5,950 bases of DNA from Nitrososphaerota archaeon (GTDB lineage Archaea > Thermoproteota > Nitrososphaeria > Nitrososphaerales > Nitrosopumilaceae). The translations under genes and the position numbers were made by a program. Every line of letters begins with the position of its first letter. The stretch's first letter is position 1. Below are positions 1 through 5,433 of this stretch, piece by piece. The notes under the pieces are model-generated. The model searched no databases. It was given only the letters and a program-made list of their open reading frames with translations, and was not told the origin of the DNA. Location of the stretch: the NCBI GenBank assembly GCA_028867395.1, contig JAGWGO010000104.1, positions 1 through 5,950 on the forward strand, read 5' to 3'.

Positions 1-366
1 ATGGCCGAGACTCTAAAGTATACAAATGATCAAGGAGTTGATGTCGTAATTGATCATGTTGGGGCAAAAACATGGCCAGTTAGCATTGATGTCCTCAAGG
101 TAGGCGGGAAAATGGTCGCATGTGGTACTACAAGTGGCGCAGAAGCTACCGTGAATATAAGAGCATTTTACAGCAAGGAGGCTAACATAATAGGTGCTTA
201 TCTTGGGTCAAAATCGCAACTGATATCACTTCACAAATTCATGAAATCAAAGAAGATAAAACCGATAATTGACAGCGTCTTTGAGCTCAAAGATGCCAAG
301 ACAGCACATCAAAAGATGGAAGCAAGTTCTCAGTTTGGAAAGATAATCTTAAAAGTTTCTAGATAA
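1..366 (+). CDS. Zinc-type alcohol dehydrogenase / quinone oxidoreductase (MDR family), C-terminal fragment
   Basis: This is the C-terminal 121 residues of a medium-chain dehydrogenase/reductase, an NAD(P)-dependent oxidoreductase family whose members are usually about 330-350 aa. The catalytic domain and the GxGxxG dinucleotide-binding loop must lie upstream of the window. What is visible is the second half of the Rossmann domain: GVDVVIDHVGAKTW (residues 12-25), then LKVGGKMVACGTTSG (about 32-46), then the return to the catalytic domain, and the usual C-terminal block KIKPIIDSVFELKDAKTAHQKM with QFGKIILKV at the end. The ATG at position 1 is almost certainly an internal methionine, because in homologues this residue sits in the middle of the helix before GVDVVID. 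It ends at TAA (364-366) and overlaps the convergent small gene by 8 bp. The substrate cannot be told from this part; the zinc-binding residues are not in view. Confidence 0.85.
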   Translation: MAETLKYTNDQGVDVVIDHVGAKTWPVSIDVLKVGGKMVACGTTSGAEATVNIRAFYSKEANIIGAYLGSKSQLISLHKFMKSKKIKPIIDSVFELKDAKTAHQKMEASSQFGKIILKVSR

Positions 367-592
367 CAAATTCTCTACATTCACAATCTAAGACAAGACA
401 TGTCTCTTTCGTTCTAATGTGATCGTCCATCGAGTGTCCACATTTTACATTCTTACAGGTGCGCCTTGACTTTTCTCTCTGCACGACTCTTTGTGCTATC
501 TGATTTGCCTTTTCCTTAGTGTAACCCTTCTTGTCGATATAATAGTGAACTACCCTGTTGTATAGTTCGTTTGGATCAAAGGTATGGCTCAT
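359..592 (-). CDS. Small Cys/His-rich (putative zinc-binding) protein
   Basis: This gene encodes a 77 aa protein of no named family that I recognise. The N-terminal half is charged and helical, with a segment (DKKGYTKEKANQIAQRVVQRE) that looks like a small helical fold. The C-terminal half carries a compact metal-site pattern: Cys-x4-Cys-x-His-x4-His-x6-Cys-x4-Cys-x-Cys, read as CKNVKCGHSMDDH followed by CLVLDCEC. Five Cys and two His are enough for one or possibly two zinc ions. I have seen similar CGH...H...C...C-x-C tails in small thaumarchaeal proteins, but that is recollection and was not searched. The ATG at 592 is preferred; a GTG one codon upstream (595) is also possible. A TATA-like element lies about 31 nt upstream (619-627), so it may have its own leaderless transcript, although it also lies 74 nt downstream of the aconitase gene on the same strand without a clear terminator between them. 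Its stop overlaps the 3' end of the convergent dehydrogenase gene. Confidence 0.8.
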   Translation of the reverse strand: MSHTFDPNELYNRVVHYYIDKKGYTKEKANQIAQRVVQREKSRRTCKNVKCGHSMDDHIRTKETCLVLDCECREFVI

Positions 593-618
593 CACATGTA
601 TAATATCGTCTTCAAAAC

Positions 619-627
619 ATTTTAAGT
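619..627 (-). promoter_or_regulatory. Possible TATA box of the small Cys/His-rich gene
   Basis: The minus strand reads ACTTAAAAT, centred about 31 nt before the ATG at 592. The spacing fits an archaeal box A driving a leaderless or nearly leaderless message. The match is modest and the gene could instead be read through from aconitase. Confidence 0.35.
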
Positions 628-666
628 TGCTGAGCTTTTCCAGAATTGATTTTGGCCTGATCGCAC

Positions 667-2949
667 TTAATGCAACAGGTTCTCTTTTTCACGCAATATG
701 TTTAGGGCAGAACCTGCCTGGAACCACTTTATCTGAAACTTGTTGTAAGAGTGGTTTAGAAGTATCTCTTCTTTTGTGCCGTCTTCATGGTGTATAAAAC
801 CACGGAGTTGTTTTCCTGGCTGCATATCTCCAAGACCCACTATTGATATGCTGTCTGTCTCTCTGATCTTGTCATAATCAGCAGGATTTGCAAATGTCAG
901 TGCAAGAACCCCCTGCTTTTTCAAGTTAGTCTCATGAATTCTTGCAAAACTTCTAGCTATCACCGAAGCACATCCCAGATATCTTGGAGACATGGCTGCG
1001 TGTTCTCTGCTGCTTCCTTCACCATAGTTGTTATCACCTATTACAATCCATCTGAATCCCTTCTCCTTGTATTGTCGTGCAATAGATGGAAATGCTTCAA
1101 TTTTTCCGGTCAGAAAGTTCTTTCCCTTTCCTACCCCATTATTGTAAGCGTTTACTGCGCCCAAGAAGATGTTATCACTGATTTTATCAAGATGCCCCCT
1201 AAATCGCAACCAAGAACCTGCAGGCGATATATGATCCGTGGTACATTTTCCTTTTGCCTTTAACAGAACTGGCAATTCAACAAAGTCCTTTCCATCCCAT
1301 TGTGGAAACGGCTCTAGCTTTTGTAATCTATCGCTATGCCCAGGGATTGCTATTGCAACAAGGTCTGGAATTTCAGATGGTGGAACATAAACATCTTTAA
1401 CACTTTGAAAACCCCTCAGTGGTACTTCCGGTGCCTTTTTTGGCGGGTCCAGCATGAACTTTTTGCCATCTGGTGTAGTTATTTGATCTTTTAGAGGGTT
1501 AAACGAGAGTCTACCCCCAAGAGCAAGAGCTACTATCAGTTCAGGACTACCTATGAAATTCATTGTTTCACGTCTGCCGTCGTTTCTTCCTGGGAAATTT
1601 CTATTAAATGATGTAATTATGGTGTTGGGTTCTCCTGCTTTTAGTTCAGGTCTTCGCCACTGCCCTATGCAAGGACCACATGCGTTTGCAAGGACGGTTG
1701 CTCCAACTTCTATTAGTGTCTCCATCTGACCATCTCGTTCTATTGTAGCACGAATCTGCTCCGAGCCAGGAGTAACCAGTAATGGGATCTTTACCTTTAG
1801 TCCTTTTTCTTTTGCCTGCTCTGCCACGTTTGCAGCTCTTGTCATGTCTTCATACGAAGAATTGGTGCAGCTTCCAATTAATGCAACTGAGATTGTATCA
1901 AGGTAATTATTTTTCGTGACATCTTCTGCAAGTTGTGATATTGGTCTTGCAAGGTCTGGTGTGTGAGGTCCTACAACATATGGTTCCAGTGTAGAGAGAT
2001 CAATCTCAATTACTTTATCAAAATATTTCTCTGGATGTTGTTCAACATCAGGGTCGGCAACAAGTATGTTTTTGTGCGCATTTGCAGCATCGGCAATTTT
2101 TTCTCGCCCAGTTGATCTAAGATAGGCATCCATTCTTTCATCATACGGGAAGATAGAGCATGTAGCACCAATCTCCGCTCCCATGTTAGTTATTGTTGCT
2201 TTGCCAGTACAGCTTATGGTTCTTGCACCAGATCCAAAATATTCTATTATCGCGTTTGTTCCTCCAGAAACAGTAAGCTTTGATGCAACATACAATATGA
2301 TATCTTTTGGAGAAGTCCATCCGTTCAGCTCGCCCTTTAGATTGATGCCTATTCGTTTTGGATACAAGAGATCCCAAGGAAATCCTGCCATCACCTCTGC
2401 TGCGTCAAGACCTCCTACTCCCACTGCTATCATTCCGAGACCTCCTGCGTTTGGTGTGTGCGAATCAGTACCTATCATCAACCCTCCTGGGAACGCATAA
2501 TTTTCCAGGACTACTTGATGTATTATTCCAGCACCTGGTCTCCAAAATCCCATCCCAAACTTTCTTGAAGCAGACTCGAGAAACTTGTAAACCTCGCTAT
2601 TCTCATCCAATGCCATCTTGGTGTCCTCTTCGCTACCCACTCTGGCTTGAATTAGGTGGTCACAGTGTACTGTTGTTGGAAGTGCGACCCGTTTTAATCC
2701 TGACTGCATAAACTGCAAGATGACCATCTGGCCAGTGACGTCTTGTAATGCGACTCTGTCGGGTTTTAGAAGTGCATAGGATCTCCCAGGCTCTAGATTC
2801 TTTGCGGTATCAATATCTTCTAGATGGCCAACAAGGATTTTCTCCGCAAGAGTTAGCGGTCGGTTTATTATCCTTCCATATTTTGAAATGTTTTCCTCAA
2901 GTTTTTTGTAGACGTCAGAAACAAGCTCGACCGTTGTCTCAATTTTCAT
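667..2949 (-). CDS. acn: Aconitate hydratase, mitochondrial-type
   Basis: Aconitase interconverts citrate and isocitrate through cis-aconitate in the cytoplasm, using a [4Fe-4S] cluster. The 760 aa product is full length for the mitochondrial (ACO2-like) class, shorter than the roughly 890 aa AcnA/IRP class. In order it shows the N-terminal LTLAEKILVGHL, PDRVALQD, CDHLIQA, GTDSHTPNAGGLG (about 160-172), IGSCTNSS with cluster ligand Cys361, ACGPC with ligands Cys424 and Cys427, SFNRNFPGRNDG, GKCTTDHISPAGSW, and the C-terminal swivel domain with the active-site loop GDNNYGEGSSREHA (about 638-651) and SFARIHETNLKKQG. No key residue is missing. A TTG three codons upstream (2958) keeps the frame, but the ATG at 2949 is preferred because a strong TATA box is centred about 32 nt before it, giving a leaderless start. 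The 71-nt gap to pdxT holds this promoter, so it is probably transcribed separately from pdxST. Confidence 0.97.
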   Translation of the reverse strand: MKIETTVELVSDVYKKLEENISKYGRIINRPLTLAEKILVGHLEDIDTAKNLEPGRSYALLKPDRVALQDVTGQMVILQFMQSGLKRVALPTTVHCDHLIQARVGSEEDTKMALDENSEVYKFLESASRKFGMGFWRPGAGIIHQVVLENYAFPGGLMIGTDSHTPNAGGLGMIAVGVGGLDAAEVMAGFPWDLLYPKRIGINLKGELNGWTSPKDIILYVASKLTVSGGTNAIIEYFGSGARTISCTGKATITNMGAEIGATCSIFPYDERMDAYLRSTGREKIADAANAHKNILVADPDVEQHPEKYFDKVIEIDLSTLEPYVVGPHTPDLARPISQLAEDVTKNNYLDTISVALIGSCTNSSYEDMTRAANVAEQAKEKGLKVKIPLLVTPGSEQIRATIERDGQMETLIEVGATVLANACGPCIGQWRRPELKAGEPNTIITSFNRNFPGRNDGRRETMNFIGSPELIVALALGGRLSFNPLKDQITTPDGKKFMLDPPKKAPEVPLRGFQSVKDVYVPPSEIPDLVAIAIPGHSDRLQKLEPFPQWDGKDFVELPVLLKAKGKCTTDHISPAGSWLRFRGHLDKISDNIFLGAVNAYNNGVGKGKNFLTGKIEAFPSIARQYKEKGFRWIVIGDNNYGEGSSREHAAMSPRYLGCASVIARSFARIHETNLKKQGVLALTFANPADYDKIRETDSISIVGLGDMQPGKQLRGFIHHEDGTKEEILLNHSYNKFQIKWFQAGSALNILREKENLLH

Positions 2950-2974
2950 TATAAACAAATTGATATTAATCAGA

Positions 2975-2986
2975 TTTTAATATAAA
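2975..2986 (-). promoter_or_regulatory. TATA box of the aconitase gene
   Basis: The minus strand reads TTTATATTAAAA, centred about 32 nt before the ATG at 2949. It is the best box A match in the 71-nt gap between pdxT and aconitase and supports an independent, leaderless aconitase transcript. Confidence 0.6.
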
Positions 2987-3008
2987 TTGTCCTAGACTGT
3001 ATAAATTG
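2981..3008. repeat. Tandem 9-bp direct repeat in the pdxT-aconitase gap
   Basis: TATAAATTG (CAATTTATA on the coding strand) occurs at 2981-2989 and again at 3000-3008, 19 bp apart. The proximal copy overlaps the TATA box assigned to aconitase; the distal copy could be a second box A or part of a regulator site. The base composition is AT-rich, so chance is not excluded. Confidence 0.45.
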
Positions 3009-3020
3009 AAAATAGGATAC

Positions 3021-3638
3021 CTAGTTTTTCTTTTGTACCAAATTCACAAAGTACTTGTGTATTGACAAGTCTTCCGTGAGTTCAGGATGAAATGAGGTGC
3101 CAATGATGTTTCCTTGCTTTACGGCAACTATCTTTTCGTCAATCTTTGAAAGGATTTCGACATTTTTCCCTGCGTCCACTACAGAGGGTGCCCTTATGAA
3201 AACGCCCCTAAAACTAGGTATGCCAATTTTTTCAAGCGATATATCTGCTTCAAACGAGTTTTTTTGCCTTCCAAAGGTGTTTCTTTCGATCTTGATATCA
3301 AGATAATCCAAGAGAGGTTGTTCCGTCTCTCCTACAACCCTGTCCTTTACCTTTTTGGACAAGAGTATCATTCCGGCGCACGTGCCTAAAACTGGCATGC
3401 CAGACGCAATCTTTTCTTTTATCTTTTTGAGAGATCCGTTGACAAGAGAAAGTGTGCCAATCACAATGCTCTCCCCTCCAGGAATGATAAGACCGTCAAG
3501 ATCAGAGATTTGCTCCGGATTTTTTACCTCGGTTACTACTCCCTCGATTCCAAGATCATCCATAGCCATCCTTGTCGCAGATATATTTTCTGCAACGTCT
3601 CCCTGGACAGCAAGTATTCCTATGTTGACTCCTTTCAT
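3021..3638 (-). CDS. pdxT: Pyridoxal 5'-phosphate synthase glutaminase subunit PdxT
   Basis: PdxT hydrolyses glutamine and passes ammonia to PdxS in the DXP-independent route to pyridoxal 5'-phosphate. The 205 aa length is normal for the family. It is a class I glutamine amidotransferase: IGILAVQGDV at the N-terminus, the PGGES oxyanion strand (residues 53-57), the nucleophile elbow GTCAGM with Cys87, the family-specific RNTFGRQ (119-125) and FIRAP (147-151), and the GTSFHPELT segment carrying the catalytic pair His184/Glu186. Where many homologues have EH after QGDV, this one has EN. Its ATG overlaps the pdxS stop as ATGA, so translation is probably coupled. A GAGG ribosome binding site sits 9 nt before the start, inside the end of pdxS. 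This fits an internal operon gene, in contrast to the apparently leaderless first genes nearby. Confidence 0.97.
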   Translation of the reverse strand: MKGVNIGILAVQGDVAENISATRMAMDDLGIEGVVTEVKNPEQISDLDGLIIPGGESIVIGTLSLVNGSLKKIKEKIASGMPVLGTCAGMILLSKKVKDRVVGETEQPLLDYLDIKIERNTFGRQKNSFEADISLEKIGIPSFRGVFIRAPSVVDAGKNVEILSKIDEKIVAVKQGNIIGTSFHPELTEDLSIHKYFVNLVQKKN

Positions 3639-4603
3639 GCAGTGCTTCCTCTTTCTTGCATTCTAAGTTCTAGGTTTTTTGTATCAAGACCCAGCATAGA
3701 CTGTCGTTCATCCACCATTTTTTGCGCTTCCTTTACCTTGCCAGGATCTTCCCAGAATGTAGTAGCAAGAACTACTGCTTGAGCCCTTTCCTTTGCATCG
3801 TCTGACTTAAAAATTCCAGAACCTACAAAGATTCCATCACAACCAAGTGTCATAAGATATGCCGCATCAGCTGGAGTTGAGATTCCGCCTGCAGCAAAAT
3901 TCACTACAGGTAACCTTCCAAGACTTGCAGTCTCTTCTACAAGAGAATACGAAACTTTGAGTTCGCGCGCTAGGCTGACAAGATCTTGATCGTCACCAGC
4001 ATCATAAATTGATTTTAGACGTCTCAGTTCAGTGTTGACATTTTTTATGTGAATTACAGCCTCTGCAACATTGCCAGTCCCTGGCTCTCCTTTGGTTCTT
4101 ATCATTGCTACGCCTTCCTCAATTCTTCGGAGTGCTTCTCCTAGATTTCGTGCACCGTTAACAAAGGGGGTTGTAAAATCCCATTTCCATATGTGATGGA
4201 ATTCATCAGCAGGTGTAAGAACCTCTGACTCGTCAATCATATCAACATCAGTTGCGTCCAAAACTTTTGCCTCATAAACATGGCCAATTCTGCATTTTGC
4301 CATTACAGGAATGGTTGTCGAATCCATAATCTCCTCAATAATTCTGATACTTGCAGTTCTTGCAACTCCTCCAGCTTTTCTTACATCAGCCGGCAGTTTG
4401 TCAAGAACCATCACTGCAACTGCTCCAGCATCTTCTGCTATCTGAGCTTGTTCGACAGTTGTAACATCCATAACAACGCCATTTTTTAGCATATGGGCAA
4501 AACCTCGTTTAAGAGTGGAGGTACCCCTTTTGGTTTCAAATGATCCCAAGTTCTCTTTGACTATTCCTTTTGCGTTATCAATGTCGCCTGAGAGTGGAAT
4601 CAC
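3635..4603 (-). CDS. pdxS: Pyridoxal 5'-phosphate synthase lyase subunit PdxS
   Basis: PdxS is the (beta/alpha)8-barrel synthase that condenses ribose 5-phosphate, glyceraldehyde 3-phosphate and PdxT-derived ammonia into pyridoxal 5'-phosphate; homologues form dodecamers decorated with PdxT. Family blocks are present throughout: LKRGFAHMLKNGVVMDV, EDAGAVAVMVLDKLPADVR, IPVMAKCRIGH, DMIDESEVLTPADE, FVNGARNLGEALRR, AMIRTKGEPGTGNV, LPVVNFAAGGISTPADAA and the phosphate-site GIFVGSGIFKS, ending in RMQERG. The catalytic residues are Asp46, Lys103 and Lys171, each exactly 22 positions after Asp24, Lys81 and Lys149 of the Bacillus subtilis enzyme, so the barrel aligns without gaps to that point and the protein has a 22-residue N-terminal extension. 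The start is GTG at 4603, supported by a TATA-like element about 29 nt upstream; a TTG at codon 19 would remove most of the extension. pdxT follows with a 4-nt overlap. Confidence 0.97.
   Translation of the reverse strand: MIPLSGDIDNAKGIVKENLGSFETKRGTSTLKRGFAHMLKNGVVMDVTTVEQAQIAEDAGAVAVMVLDKLPADVRKAGGVARTASIRIIEEIMDSTTIPVMAKCRIGHVYEAKVLDATDVDMIDESEVLTPADEFHHIWKWDFTTPFVNGARNLGEALRRIEEGVAMIRTKGEPGTGNVAEAVIHIKNVNTELRRLKSIYDAGDDQDLVSLARELKVSYSLVEETASLGRLPVVNFAAGGISTPADAAYLMTLGCDGIFVGSGIFKSDDAKERAQAVVLATTFWEDPGKVKEAQKMVDERQSMLGLDTKNLELRMQERGSTA
3648..3651 (-). promoter_or_regulatory. Ribosome binding site of pdxT
   Basis: The minus strand reads GAGG, 9 nt before the pdxT ATG and inside the 3' end of pdxS. 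It supports this start and re-initiation or coupling at the ATGA overlap. Confidence 0.55.
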
Positions 4604-4625
4604 ATAGATTGATCGCTTTGAGCGC

Positions 4626-4639
4626 TATTTATTTTATTT
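4626..4639 (-). promoter_or_regulatory. TATA-like element of pdxS-pdxT
   Basis: The minus strand is AAATAAAATAAATA, centred about 29 nt before the GTG at 4603. It overlaps the stop codon of the upstream membrane-protein gene. The placement suggests a leaderless pdxST message and favours the GTG start over later candidates. Confidence 0.5.
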
Positions 4640-5159
4640 CTCCAATCATGCCATCAAGGGTTGATTGCATTTGCGTTATGATTGGAGGGATAAACTCTTG
4701 GCTTGCATTTGCATCTGTCCACTGTAGATTTACAGTCTTGCCGTCAAATGTGACCTGAAGACCATATTTCTCATAGTTTGATGCATCGGGCTTGGCTTGG
4801 TACACGGCGTCTGGAATGTCCACAAACCCAGTCTCTTTGATCAAGGCCTTCAAACTTGTAAGCTCTTCATTTGATAATTGATATTTTACATCTGGGTTGG
4901 AATAACCGTTTTTTGTGAGACTGTAGACTGCAGAGCCATCATTTTGTATCGTTAAGACTTCGGCAATGTCGGCACCTATGCTTTGAGTTACACCAAACGA
5001 TATCTTCTGCAGATGTTCTTTTGTGTATTGTAATGTCATGACATCTTCTGAATTTACTTCAGAACTTGGCACCTGTGGTCTTGTCAATATTGGAACGACT
5101 ATGAAGATAGCTGCAAGTATAGGAATTGCTGCAAGTATGAGCACTATTGGTTTTGCCAT
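4629..5159 (-). CDS. Membrane-anchored conserved hypothetical protein
   Basis: The gene encodes a 176 aa protein with no enzyme motif that I recognise. Residues 4-25 form one strongly hydrophobic helix (PIVLILAAIPILAAIFIVVPIL) after a short Lys-containing N-terminus, with no Cys lipobox; it is best read as a signal anchor holding the rest outside the cell membrane. After a polar linker (about 27-45) comes a soluble domain with alternating strands and helices: EVLTIQNDGSAVYSL, the helix LSNEELTSLKALIKETGFVDIPDAVY, then YEKYGLQVTFDGKTVNLQWTDANAS and a final helix. The pattern of IxxDGxxxY, a helix, then GF-DIP, Y and WTDA recalls small extracytoplasmic domains of unknown function in archaea and bacteria, but I cannot name it. 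The ATG at 5159 has a TATA box about 28 nt upstream, and GAGG also lies 4 nt before it, too close to be a good ribosome binding site. Its stop is only 25 nt before pdxS, yet pdxS appears to have its own promoter. Confidence 0.88.
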   Translation of the reverse strand: MAKPIVLILAAIPILAAIFIVVPILTRPQVPSSEVNSEDVMTLQYTKEHLQKISFGVTQSIGADIAEVLTIQNDGSAVYSLTKNGYSNPDVKYQLSNEELTSLKALIKETGFVDIPDAVYQAKPDASNYEKYGLQVTFDGKTVNLQWTDANASQEFIPPIITQMQSTLDGMIGEIK

Positions 5160-5182
5160 GATTCCTCAACTAAATTCTGTTT

Positions 5183-5190
5183 GGTATAAA
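5183..5190 (-). promoter_or_regulatory. TATA box of the membrane-anchored protein gene
   Basis: The minus strand reads TTTATACC, centred about 28 nt before the ATG at 5159. The spacing puts the transcript start at or just before the start codon. It lies in the divergent gap shared with the tRNA gene. Confidence 0.55.
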
Positions 5191-5280
5191 CGGAAGAAAA
5201 GCGAAATAGCTGTGCAAATCCAATCTTTTGCATTAAATGAACAGGCTCTCATGTCTGCAATAAATCTTCAGAAGTCAAGT

Positions 5281-5290
5281 AAATTAAAAT
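5281..5290 (+). promoter_or_regulatory. Possible TATA box of the tRNA-Trp gene
   Basis: AAATTAAAAT lies 26-35 nt before the first base of the mature tRNA, the usual box A distance if transcription starts near the tRNA 5' end. The TTTATTG at 5300-5306 is too close to serve. The rest of the 5160-5315 gap shows nothing else I can support. Confidence 0.45.
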
Positions 5291-5344
5291 TCAAGTGCAT
5301 TTATTGACCAAACGTGGGGTCGTAGCCTAGCCAGGCATGGCGAC

Positions 5345-5370
5345 AGGGTACATCACATGATCACCGCTAA
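5345..5370 (+). other. tRNA-Trp intron 1 (26 nt, non-canonical position 28/29)
   Basis: This insert lies between C28 and G29 in the 5' strand of the anticodon stem. The boundaries are fixed by the mature stem and match a bulge-helix-bulge core. The four exon bases G5339-G5342 (GGCG) pair with CGCT at 5365-5368 (one G-U). Three-nt bulges AC^A (5343-5345) and AA^G (5369-5371) follow on each strand, with the cut after the second base of each. The flanking outer and inner helices are poor, so this would be a relaxed motif. The core also competes with the D stem, which uses the same GGC. Confidence 0.72.
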
Positions 5371-5379
5371 GGGCTCCAG

Positions 5380-5433
5380 TGGTTCAACTAGCTTCACTGA
5401 CGAAAGGATGATGTACAGTTTGGAGCTGTAGTG
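5380..5433 (+). other. tRNA-Trp intron 2 (54 nt, canonical position 37/38)
   Basis: This insert lies one base after the anticodon, the commonest archaeal intron site. A bulge-helix-bulge fits. The outer helix is GGG (5371-5373) with CCC (5435-5437). The central helix CUCC (5374-5377) pairs with GUAG (5428-5431), with one C-U mismatch at C34. The bulges are AG^U (5378-5380) and UG^A (5432-5434). The inner helix GGUUC (5381-5385) pairs with GAGCU (5423-5427), including two G-U pairs. Euryarchaeal tRNA-Trp introns at this site can carry a C/D guide RNA; only weak box-like motifs are seen here. Confidence 0.8.

Noticed and set aside
1..3. ATG at the first base as a true gene start
   Set aside because: The protein begins in the middle of a dehydrogenase Rossmann domain, so this methionine is internal and the gene is cut by the window edge.
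558..797. Plus-strand open frame of 79 codons
   Set aside because: It lies antisense to the small Cys/His gene and the aconitase 3' end; its composition is that of a shadow frame and no start signal is seen.
934..1263. Plus-strand open frame of 109 codons, with similar frames at 2183-2500, 2358-2711 and 2748-2954
   Set aside because: All lie antisense to the aconitase coding sequence, whose motifs are continuous through these regions.
2950..2958. TTG at 2958 as the aconitase start (adds three residues)
   Set aside because: The TATA box position fits a leaderless start at the ATG 2949 better, and the extra residues are not part of the family core.
3097..3782. Plus-strand open frames opposite pdxT and the end of pdxS
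   Set aside because: They are antisense to genes with complete catalytic motifs and have no family resemblance.
5023..5307. Plus-strand open frame of 94 codons
   Set aside because: It begins antisense to the membrane-protein gene, runs through the promoter region between divergent genes and ends just before the tRNA; it has no promoter or ribosome site.
5345..5369. A 25-nt version of intron 1, using the repeated AGGG at its two ends
   Set aside because: It would leave an extra A in the anticodon stem (ACAGGG), which cannot pair with CCCGT; the 26-nt version gives a perfect stem.
5377..5399. Hairpin CAGTG/CACTG across the intron 2 5' splice site
   Set aside because: It buries the splice site in a 5-bp stem with a 13-nt loop and is probably a competing fold rather than a functional element.
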